Below are positions 6,582 to 15,698 of a stretch of 40,755 bases of DNA, in pieces. A program made the translations under genes and the position numbers. Source of the stretch: Candidatus Peregrinibacteria bacterium (GTDB lineage Bacteria; Patescibacteriota; Gracilibacteria; UBA1369; LOWO2-01-FULL-3); contig JAUUZY010000006.1 in NCBI GenBank assembly GCA_030592015.1, positions 1 through 40,755 of the forward strand, in the 5' to 3' direction. The notes under the pieces are model-generated. The model was not told where the DNA came from. It searched no databases and was given only the letters and a program-made list of their open reading frames with translations. Numbering within the stretch: position 1 is the stretch's first letter; the number at the start of each line of letters is the position of its first letter.

Positions 6582-8312
6582 ATGGATAACAAGAAAATTT
6601 CTGAGGTGTTTGAGGAAATGGGTAATATCCTTGATATAAGTGGGGCTGATTTCTTTCGCATAAATGCATATCGAAGGGGGGCAATGATCGTTATGAATAT
6701 GCATCAGGACTTGAGGAAGATGGTGGATGACTGCCCGAATGACATCTCGAAAATTTCCGGTATTGGGAAAGCCTTACAGGAAAAAATCATTGAACTTGTA
6801 CTAACCGGTCATTGTGCTGAGCATGAAAAAATGAAGAAGGGGTTTCCGGCCGGACTTTTAGAAATCTTGAGCTTGCGCGGACTTGGACCGAAAAAAGTGA
6901 AGCTTTTCTATTCAAAACTTGGCATAAAAACTGTGAAAGATCTGAAGAAAGCTGCGGAGCAACATAAGTTGCAAGAACTTGAGAGGATGGGAGCAAAGAG
7001 CGAGAGTGAAATTTTGAAGGCGATTGATGAGCATGCCCGCTTTGATTCTGATAGAAGTCTTATAAGTGAGGCTTTGCAGGAGGCGGAGAGGATTATTGAG
7101 TATATGAAAAAATCCAAAGGGGTTAAACGGATTGAATATGCAGGGAGTTTGAGGAGAGCCCAAGATAACATAGGAGACGTTGATATTTTGGTGACTGTGA
7201 AGGACCCTGAGAAGAGCCGTGAGGCCGTTATCGATCATTTTGTGTCCTACGATGAGGTTTTGACTGTGATCGCTAAGGGGGACACTAAATCATCTCTTAT
7301 TCTAGAGAGTGGTATTCAGGTGGATCTGCGGGTTATAGCTGATGAGAGTTTTGGTGCAGCTATGCACTACTTTACTGGCAGCAAGTCTCACAATATTGCA
7401 ATTCGTGATATAGCCAAGAAAAAGGGGCTAAAAGTTAGTGAATATGGTGTTTTTAAAGGTGAAAAAATGATTGCCGGCAAGACTGAAGAGGATTTGTTCA
7501 AGGCTATTGGTCTTCCATATATCATTCCTGAACTGAGACAAAACAATGGAGAGATTGAATATGCTCTGAAACATAAGAAGTTCCCAAAATTTGTTGAGAT
7601 GGCGGATATCAAGGGTGATCTGCATTGTCACAGCAATTATAGTGATGGAAAGAATACTATTGAAGAGATGGCTAATGCTTTTATCTCTATGGGCTATGAA
7701 TACTTTGCGATTACCGATCATTCGTCACTTGTTGGTATTGTTAACGGAATGGGATCAAAAGAAATAAAGAAGCAATGGAAGGAGGTTGATTCGTTAAACA
7801 AGAAGCTAAAAGGCAAAATCAAGATATTTAAGGGTTGTGAAGTGGATATTTTGAAGGATGGATCACTGGATTTCTCTGATGACATCCTGAAAGAACTCGA
7901 TGTGGTTATTATTAGTGCTCATATGTATGCCAGGTTGGATGATAAGGATCAGACTGCACGGTTGATTGCAGCGATAGAGAATCCTTATTCTACTATAATG
8001 GGGCATCCTACGGGGCGGCTAATCAACAAGAGGCCTGAGATGAATTTTAATATGGAAAAAATTATTGATGCCTGTGTGGAAAATGGAGTTGCGCTGGAAA
8101 TTAACTCTAGCCCTTCGAGGCTGGATTTGGTCGATAAATATCTAAAGATTGCCAAGGATAAAGGGGTTAAATTTGCCATCGGTACTGACTCTCATAGTGT
8201 TGACCAAGTCGATTTTATGAGCTTTGGTGTTGGTATCGCGAGGAGGGGGTGGCTTGAAAGTAACAATATATTGAATACGAAGTCATTATCTAAGTTTGAC
8301 AAGGATTTTTAA
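6582..8312 (+). CDS. polX: DNA polymerase/3'-5' exonuclease PolX
   Basis: A 576-residue protein, the normal length for bacterial PolX. The N-terminus has helix-hairpin-helix segments (I-S-G-I-G-K-A-L, L-R-G-L-G-P-K-K). The polymerase palm carries A-G-S-L-R-R and the metal-binding G-D-V-D-I-L-V, with a third Asp in I-Q-V-D-L-R-V (about residue 248). A PHP exonuclease domain follows from about residue 345: D-L-H-C-H-S-N-Y-S-D-G, I-T-D-H-S, G-C-E-V-D, a histidine in S-A-H-M, M-G-H-P-T-G and G-T-D-S-H-S. The enzyme fills gaps in base-excision repair, which fits with ligA and exonuclease III in the same window. It follows the glycosyltransferase gene by 1 bp. Confidence 0.95.
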   Translation: MDNKKISEVFEEMGNILDISGADFFRINAYRRGAMIVMNMHQDLRKMVDDCPNDISKISGIGKALQEKIIELVLTGHCAEHEKMKKGFPAGLLEILSLRGLGPKKVKLFYSKLGIKTVKDLKKAAEQHKLQELERMGAKSESEILKAIDEHARFDSDRSLISEALQEAERIIEYMKKSKGVKRIEYAGSLRRAQDNIGDVDILVTVKDPEKSREAVIDHFVSYDEVLTVIAKGDTKSSLILESGIQVDLRVIADESFGAAMHYFTGSKSHNIAIRDIAKKKGLKVSEYGVFKGEKMIAGKTEEDLFKAIGLPYIIPELRQNNGEIEYALKHKKFPKFVEMADIKGDLHCHSNYSDGKNTIEEMANAFISMGYEYFAITDHSSLVGIVNGMGSKEIKKQWKEVDSLNKKLKGKIKIFKGCEVDILKDGSLDFSDDILKELDVVIISAHMYARLDDKDQTARLIAAIENPYSTIMGHPTGRLINKRPEMNFNMEKIIDACVENGVALEINSSPSRLDLVDKYLKIAKDKGVKFAIGTDSHSVDQVDFMSFGVGIARRGWLESNNILNTKSLSKFDKDF

Positions 8313-8323
8313 AAATGTATCAT
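8296..8323 (+). promoter_or_regulatory. Promoter of the second acidic lipoprotein gene
   Basis: A perfect -35 TTGACA (8296-8301), a 16-nt spacer and TATCAT (8318-8323) sit at the end of polX. Transcription would start near 8330, downstream of the ATG at 8315 and upstream of the ATG at 8354. This supports 8354 as the true start of the lipoprotein gene. Confidence 0.6.
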
Positions 8324-8353
8324 CGACTTGCTATTTTCTTAACTAATAGAAAT

Positions 8354-8848
8354 ATGAAAAAGCTACTAGTATTATTACTAAGTCTCACTGTTGTGATTTT
8401 CGCTGCTTGCGGAGTTATACGTGACGAAAAGCAATCATTTATTGATGCTACTGTAGAGGCAACTTGTCTTGTATTCGAGGCAGAAGATCTATTTGATCCT
8501 ACTTTGGAAGGAAAAACAAAGGACATTTATTCAAGTTATGGATTTGATGTTAATGATGAGGATGCAATGGAAGCTCTTACTACAAAATATGAAGAAGATG
8601 CTGATGTTCAAGCTGCTATCCTAGGTGCTATCGAAGAATGTAGTGCTGGAATCTTCTCAGATCTTGAAGCTTCATTTGCCGATCTAGAACCAGATGCTGA
8701 TTTAGAACTTGCTGAAGATGGAGAAGTTCCAGAAGATTTAGAAGTTCCAGGACTAGATGCTGCTGATGAAGATGTTCCACCGGTTGAAGCTCCAGTTTTG
8801 GATGCTGCTGATGAGGATGTTCCACCAGTTGAAGCTCCAGTTTTATAA
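8354..8848 (+). CDS. Small acidic lipoprotein with 15-residue repeat
   Basis: A 164-residue protein from ATG 8354. The signal peptide begins M-K-K-L-L-V-L-L-L-S-L and ends in the lipobox F-A-A-C, so it should be a lipid-anchored surface protein. The mature part is strongly acidic and ends in two copies of a 15-residue unit, L-D-A-A-D-E-D-V-P-P-V-E-A-P-V (DNA 8753-8842). A longer reading from 8315 would put 13 residues before the signal peptide and start upstream of the predicted transcript. A rho-independent terminator follows. Function unknown; it parallels the acidic repeat lipoprotein at 3449-4408. Confidence 0.75.
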   Translation: MKKLLVLLLSLTVVIFAACGVIRDEKQSFIDATVEATCLVFEAEDLFDPTLEGKTKDIYSSYGFDVNDEDAMEALTTKYEEDADVQAAILGAIEECSAGIFSDLEASFADLEPDADLELAEDGEVPEDLEVPGLDAADEDVPPVEAPVLDAADEDVPPVEAPVL

Positions 8849-8887
8849 GGAGTCACTTGTAAGAGAACAAAAAATTGAGTAAAGTAA

Positions 8888-8918
8888 AGTGGCGGCCGCA
8901 GGGCTGCCACTTTTTTTT
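8888..8918 (+). terminator. Rho-independent terminator
   Basis: A 9-bp stem, AGTGGCGGC paired with GCTGCCACT (one G-U), encloses a 6-nt loop and is followed directly by a run of eight T. It ends the lipoprotein transcript, 10 bp before the next gene starts. Confidence 0.9.
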
Positions 8919-8927
8919 AAATAAACT

Positions 8928-10016
8928 ATGAAAGTTGCACTAGTTCATGACTTTCTTTTGAAACTGGGAGGCGCAGAACGCGTACTAAAGGTTTTTTCTG
9001 AAATGTTTCCCGATGCCCCTATATACACTTTGTTCTATGATGAGGAAAAGGTGGGAGATGTTTTTCCTGCAGAGCGTATAAGGACATCCTTTCTAAGCAA
9101 ATATCCCGATTTCATCAAGAAGAGATATAGATATCTTACTCACAAAATGCCTGAGGCGGTTGAAGATTTTGATTTTGAGGAATTTGATCTTGTTATCAGT
9201 TCCAGCTCTGCATATGCACATGGAATTATCACCCCACTTCACACAAAACATCTCTGTTATTGCCATTCCCCTATGCGCTACGCGTGGGATTGGTCGAACG
9301 AATATAGAAAGGAGCATGATATTTCAGGTTTGAAAACTTGGCTTTACTCACCACTACTGAAGAGTCTTCGGACCTGGGACAAGATTGCCGCAGATCGACC
9401 TACAAAGTACCTGGCCAATTCGAGAAATGTTCAGAAACGTCTCAAGAAATATTATAGGGCCGATAGTGATATAGTTTACCCTCCTGTTGACTGTGACAGA
9501 TTTAGGGCAAGTGATAAGCATTCTAACTACTTTCTTATAGTTTCTACGCTAACACCTTACAAAAAGATCGATCTTGCAGTTCAATTGTTCAATAAGCTTG
9601 GTAGGCGTTTGGTTGTGATTGGTGATGGTCCGCACAGAAAGTATTTGGAGAATATAGCTGCTGATAATATAGACTTTTTAGGATTCAAGGATGATGATAC
9701 CGTGAAGGAATATATTGAGAATTGTCGCGCCCTTATTTTCCCCGGTGAAGAAGACTTTGGAATAGTTCCTGTGGAGGCCATGGCAGCCGGTAAGCCTGTG
9801 CTTGCTTTTGGGAAAGGTGGTGGAACAGAGACTATTATTTCTGGAAAGACCGGTGAGTTTTTCTTTGAACAAACTGTTGAATCTATGGAGGATGGGCTTG
9901 CACGTTTGCTCTATAATGAAAAATTTTATAAGCCAAGTACTATCCGCCGCCATGCTAAGAATTTCTCAAGGGAAATATTTGAAAAAAAGATTAAACAAAA
10001 GATTAGATCGTGTTAG
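8928..10016 (+). CDS. Glycosyltransferase, GT-B fold (GT4 family)
   Basis: A 362-residue enzyme with the N-terminal signature K-V-A-L-V-H-D-F-L-L-K-L-G-G-A-E-R-V-L, common in GT4 enzymes of exopolysaccharide clusters. The C-terminal Rossmann half has F-L-I-V-S-T-L-T-P-Y-K-K-I-D and the E-x7-E motif E-D-F-G-I-V-P-V-E-A-M-A-A-G. It probably transfers a nucleotide-activated sugar (mannosyl- or rhamnosyl-type enzymes look alike) to a lipid-linked or polysaccharide acceptor at the inner face of the membrane. It starts right after a terminator and is followed 30 bp later by dnaX. Confidence 0.85.
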   Translation: MKVALVHDFLLKLGGAERVLKVFSEMFPDAPIYTLFYDEEKVGDVFPAERIRTSFLSKYPDFIKKRYRYLTHKMPEAVEDFDFEEFDLVISSSSAYAHGIITPLHTKHLCYCHSPMRYAWDWSNEYRKEHDISGLKTWLYSPLLKSLRTWDKIAADRPTKYLANSRNVQKRLKKYYRADSDIVYPPVDCDRFRASDKHSNYFLIVSTLTPYKKIDLAVQLFNKLGRRLVVIGDGPHRKYLENIAADNIDFLGFKDDDTVKEYIENCRALIFPGEEDFGIVPVEAMAAGKPVLAFGKGGGTETIISGKTGEFFFEQTVESMEDGLARLLYNEKFYKPSTIRRHAKNFSREIFEKKIKQKIRSC

Positions 10017-10046
10017 ACTTTTGCTCCAAAATAAAACGAATTTCTT

Positions 10047-11582
10047 ATGGAGCAAGTTTCATTATATCGTAAGTACAGGCCTCATAATTTTGCCAATTTA
10101 GTTGGGCAGGATCATATTAAAACTACCTTGATCAATGCTTTGAAGACTGATCATGTTGCTCATGCATATCTGTTCACCGGACCTAGGGGGACAGGAAAAA
10201 CTTCCTCGGCCAGGTTGGTTGCCAGAGCTCTTAATTGCACAAATTTGGCTGATGACTACGAACCATGTCAGACCTGTGATTTCTGTAAGGACATTAGTGA
10301 CGGAAGGCTCATAGATCTGATCGAGATCGATGCTGCGTCAAACAGAGGTATTGATGAAGTTCGAGACCTGAAGGAAAAAATCAATTTTGCTCCAAGTCAT
10401 GCAAAATATAAAGTTTATATAATAGATGAGGTCCACATGATGACTAAGGAAGCTTTTAATGCGCTACTAAAGACTCTTGAGGAGCCACCAAGTCATGTTT
10501 ACTTTATTTTGGCGACTACGGAAGTACACAAGATCCCCGAGACAATCATTTCCAGATGTCAGCGTTTTGATTTTAGACGAATCTCTCAGGATGACGTATC
10601 AAAGAGACTTCAGTTTATTGCTAAAGAAGAGAAAATCGAGGTGGATCCTGCTGCACTGAAAATAATATCTAAATGTGTTGATGGTGGTCTTAGAGATGCG
10701 ATTGGTCTTTTGGAACAGCTAAATTTTGACGGTAAAGTAACTCTGAAAAAGGTTCAGGAGGTATTGGGAGTTAGCAGTCTTAGCTTGTTGGAGAAAATGC
10801 TTAGCTCTTTGATGCAAAATAATACAGAGGAAGCTTTGAAGGTTGTTCATGAATTGCATATTCAGGGAAGTGACTTGAAGCAGTTCATGCATGAATTCGT
10901 TGATATACTTAGAGAAAAGATGCTTAGTAGTGTGTCCAATGGTAAGCTTGGGGAAACTAGACGATTGATTGAGATGATAGATGTTTTTCTGGATGCGCAA
11001 TCACGGCTTTATACATCCATTCCGCAATTAGCTCTTGAAATAGCAATTATTAGAATTAGTTCGGATTTGGAAAGTGCAAACCCCGCGAAAGCTGTGAAGC
11101 AAGCAGCTGCAGCAGTGCCCGTTGCTGTTGCTCCAACGCCTGTTGCACCCGTTGCTGCTGCGCCAACGCCAGTCACTCCTGCTCCCACAACTGCTGCCGC
11201 GCCGGTGACTGAAAAGGCATTATCCTTAACTCTTGAAACTTTAAAAGATAAATGGCCTCGAATTACCGAGAGAATAAAGACTCCTTCTTTGAGGATGTCC
11301 TTGAAGAGTACTGTACCTGTGAAAATTGATGGTCATGATGTTTCTTTGCAGTTTAATACAAACTTTCACCACAATAATGTGATGAAAAATGATCATAGAG
11401 TAGAACTGGAAAAACTTATAAAGGGGTTTTTTGATGTAAATATAAAAGTTTTGGGAATTATCAAGGAAGTTGAACTAAAGCCTCTTGTAGAGGATGAAGC
11501 TCCCATGCCTGTGCCTCCTCCGATCGACGGACCTATGGTTGATCAGGCCCTTGAAATATTTGGTGGCGAGCTTATGGAATAA
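10047..11582 (+). CDS. dnaX: DNA polymerase III subunit gamma/tau
   Basis: A 511-residue clamp-loader ATPase. Walker A is G-P-R-G-T-G-K-T-S (about residues 45-53). A zinc module with four Cys follows (C-T-N ... C-Q-T-C-D-F-C). Walker B is V-Y-I-I-D-E-V-H-M-M, and sensor 1 with the SRC motif is L-A-T-T-E-V-H-K-I-P-E-T-I-I-S-R-C. A linker rich in A, P, V and T (about residues 345-385) separates the ATPase/collar part from a shorter C-terminal domain that would contact the polymerase. The tail is shorter than in E. coli tau. It is convergent with ligA, and the two stop codons are 2 bp apart. Confidence 0.95.
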   Translation: MEQVSLYRKYRPHNFANLVGQDHIKTTLINALKTDHVAHAYLFTGPRGTGKTSSARLVARALNCTNLADDYEPCQTCDFCKDISDGRLIDLIEIDAASNRGIDEVRDLKEKINFAPSHAKYKVYIIDEVHMMTKEAFNALLKTLEEPPSHVYFILATTEVHKIPETIISRCQRFDFRRISQDDVSKRLQFIAKEEKIEVDPAALKIISKCVDGGLRDAIGLLEQLNFDGKVTLKKVQEVLGVSSLSLLEKMLSSLMQNNTEEALKVVHELHIQGSDLKQFMHEFVDILREKMLSSVSNGKLGETRRLIEMIDVFLDAQSRLYTSIPQLALEIAIIRISSDLESANPAKAVKQAAAAVPVAVAPTPVAPVAAAPTPVTPAPTTAAAPVTEKALSLTLETLKDKWPRITERIKTPSLRMSLKSTVPVKIDGHDVSLQFNTNFHHNNVMKNDHRVELEKLIKGFFDVNIKVLGIIKEVELKPLVEDEAPMPVPPPIDGPMVDQALEIFGGELME

Positions 11583-11584
11583 TT

Positions 11585-13735
<2,151 letters not shown>

Positions 13736-13755
13736 TTAAAAAAGCTTGCAAGTAT

Positions 13756-14139
13756 ATGTCTGATGAAAGCAATCAAAAGTCGGTGTTCGTAGATAAAGAT
13801 ACCCAAAAAAATCTAAATGAACCGCTTCAGGATCCTAGTGGGATTTCAGGGGAAGATGAAAAATTCCTTGAGTTTGTTATGAAATTGATCTCCGATGGAA
13901 AAATAGATTTGTACAAAGCTGAGACGCTGGTCAATCAGGAAGTTTACAAAAACTTGTCAGAAGAACAGCGTGGCAAGGTTGATTTTGAGTCTGTTAATCT
14001 GCTTTCTTCTATCCGTGAAATTCAGGACCTTTATGAAAATGGATTCGAGAAGAGTTTTCAAATCCAAAATCAAGTTCATCGTTTGAGGGAAATAAAGAAT
14101 AGACTTGAGGATGAAAGTGGAGATTTGTTTATAATTTAA
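13756..14139 (+). CDS. Conserved-looking hypothetical protein
   Basis: A 127-residue soluble acidic protein that I do not recognise. After a polar, probably disordered N-terminus (1-30), residues about 33-110 form amphipathic helices (F-L-E-F-V-M-K-L-I-S-D-G-K-I-D-L-Y-K-A-E-T-L). The helix-turn pattern recalls small helical bundle proteins, but no catalytic or binding motif stands out. It is divergent from ligA (68 bp gap) and is followed 13 bp later by another small helical protein, so the two may act together. Confidence 0.6.
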   Translation: MSDESNQKSVFVDKDTQKNLNEPLQDPSGISGEDEKFLEFVMKLISDGKIDLYKAETLVNQEVYKNLSEEQRGKVDFESVNLLSSIREIQDLYENGFEKSFQIQNQVHRLREIKNRLEDESGDLFII

Positions 14140-14140
14140 C

Positions 14141-14146
14141 TATAAT
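14141..14146 (+). promoter_or_regulatory. -10 element of a leaderless mRNA
   Basis: A perfect TATAAT begins 2 nt after the previous stop codon and is followed by 6 nt and the ATG at 14153. The start of transcription should coincide with the start codon. No clear -35 is visible at 17 nt upstream. Confidence 0.5.
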
Positions 14147-14152
14147 CGCCCT

Positions 14153-14590
14153 ATGGCAGATAACACTAGCGCAATAATCGCTGACACAAACAAAACGGCT
14201 GAGCAATACATGACTGAGGCGGAATCTATGTATATAGTTCCAAAGCTTGTTCGTATTAGTTTCCCGGATTTGGTAAAGCTGATTTTTGAAACAGAGTCTA
14301 TGGATGATGAGGAGAGAGAATATTGGCTGCAAATTATGCCAATAATGACCGAGGAGCAAATTAAAAAGTTTAGAGATATTCTTGTAAATGAGCGCAGCCA
14401 GTTAGAGAAATTGGACAATGAATACGATAACGAGATGAAGAAGATCAACAAAAGTCAAAAACCTGTGCGCACTCTTGATGAAGCCAAGATCAAGGAAAGG
14501 TTCAGAGAGATAAAAAGAGCTGAATCTGAAAGTCAGGCCACTGAACAGTCAGCGGAAGATGCACTTCTCGAGAAACTTAAAGGTCTTTAA
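14153..14590 (+). CDS. Hypothetical helical protein
   Basis: A 145-residue cytosolic protein, mostly helical and highly charged. Residues about 23-70 (P-K-L-V-R-I-S-F-P-D-L-V-K-L ... W-L-Q-I-M-P-I-M-T-E-E-Q) may fold as a small domain; residues about 70-145 read as a long charged helix or coiled coil with E-R-S-Q-L-E-K-L-D-N-E-Y. The family is not recognised. A perfect -10 lies 6 nt before its ATG, so it can be made independently of the preceding gene. It is convergent with the sortase gene, whose stop follows directly. Confidence 0.6.
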   Translation: MADNTSAIIADTNKTAEQYMTEAESMYIVPKLVRISFPDLVKLIFETESMDDEEREYWLQIMPIMTEEQIKKFRDILVNERSQLEKLDNEYDNEMKKINKSQKPVRTLDEAKIKERFREIKRAESESQATEQSAEDALLEKLKGL

Positions 14591-15547
14591 TTATCGAATG
14601 ATTTTCCCGCTACTGCTTGGAGACTGATCTTCAACCAGCTTACCCGTTACAATTAGTCTTTTTAGATTTGTGCCCACCGGGGTACAGGTTATTAGAGTTA
14701 CCTGATCGCGGGTGGTTTGCTTCAGAATATCAATGTCATCCGGTAGTACGATTTTTATCTCGTCTACTTCATATGTGTATTTGTCTTGCCCATAATAAAT
14801 CACAAGTTTGTCTCCGATCACTACGTCATGCAGTAGAGCGAATACATCCTTGAACCTCCCCGGATCCCAAGGAAAGTATGAGCTATGTCCTGTTATAACC
14901 ACATTTCCTTCTTGGTCAGGTAAACTTGTACCTGGATAATGAACCACCCCCCCTTTAAGTGCGTCCTGTATATCATTCTCTAGAGCTCCCCAGTCACGTT
15001 TTATCAAGTTTTCGCTACTAACTCTTACAACGGGTATGTTCTGATCTATCCTAGGAATTATCAGCCTGTTTTCGAGTGGTGCAATTTCCAGATTTAGCTC
15101 AGGAATCTGTTTTTTCTGTATTTCAGGGCTATCGCTTGTCAGTAATTTATCAGGCTCTGTAATTTTCATTGTATTGTCTTCTATAAGCTCTTCCAAGACG
15201 TTCTCCTCTCTTACACCAAGATATTTGGAGATTTTGCTCTTTCCTATCTGATAATATGCAGACCAATTCAACAGTAGAAAGCCAATAATCAAAATTATCA
15301 TGCTGGCTGTTATCTGTTTTGCTCCATCTCGAAGTACTGAGCCTACCGATCTTTTCTCCGGTTTCTCAACTTTTGATTTCTTTGCTGAATGAGTCGTTTT
15401 TTTTGGTCTCTCCTCATGATCTATGATCAGTTTGAAGCGATTTGCATCTGTTTTTTTGTGTACTAAAAATTCTTCTTCAAAGGAACTATTTGAAAAGTTC
15501 TCCTCAAATAAATCGTCTTCCTGAAATTCGTTCTGTTTTTCTGTCAT
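14591..15547 (-). CDS. Sortase family transpeptidase (class E/D-like)
   Basis: A 318-residue protein with a charged cytosolic N-terminus (1-78), one membrane segment (about 80-100) and a C-terminal sortase domain. The catalytic triad is visible: His221 in V-V-I-T-G-H-S-S, Cys288 in T-L-I-T-C-T-P, and Arg297 in N-L-K-R-L-I-V-T-G. The enzyme would cleave a C-terminal sorting signal and attach surface proteins to peptidoglycan or to each other. No LPxTG-type substrate is visible among the proteins of this window. A strong promoter lies upstream. The 78-residue acidic-then-basic cytosolic tail is longer than in most sortases. Confidence 0.9.
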   Translation of the reverse strand: MTEKQNEFQEDDLFEENFSNSSFEEEFLVHKKTDANRFKLIIDHEERPKKTTHSAKKSKVEKPEKRSVGSVLRDGAKQITASMIILIIGFLLLNWSAYYQIGKSKISKYLGVREENVLEELIEDNTMKITEPDKLLTSDSPEIQKKQIPELNLEIAPLENRLIIPRIDQNIPVVRVSSENLIKRDWGALENDIQDALKGGVVHYPGTSLPDQEGNVVITGHSSYFPWDPGRFKDVFALLHDVVIGDKLVIYYGQDKYTYEVDEIKIVLPDDIDILKQTTRDQVTLITCTPVGTNLKRLIVTGKLVEDQSPSSSGKIIR

Positions 15548-15568
15548 ATCTAAGTTGTTTTTCTACTT

Positions 15569-15597
15569 ATTATAGCCTGTTTTTACGTTTTTTTCAA
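15569..15597 (-). promoter_or_regulatory. Promoter of the sortase gene
   Basis: On the minus strand TTGAAA (15597-15592), an exact 17-nt spacer and a perfect TATAAT (15574-15569) precede the ATG at 15547. The leader would be about 15 nt and contains no Shine-Dalgarno sequence. Confidence 0.65.
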
Positions 15598-15698
15598 CTG
15601 TTTTGCCCTTTTGCAGCCTATTACAAGTGGCCTCAGGAAAACCTTGACTAAAGTCGGTTTTCTTGTAATAATCCCTTCATGGTTCTGACCCATTACCT

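Noticed and set aside
8315-8353. Upstream ATG of the second lipoprotein gene
   Set aside because: It lies upstream of the predicted transcription start near 8330 and would put 13 residues before a standard lipoprotein signal peptide.
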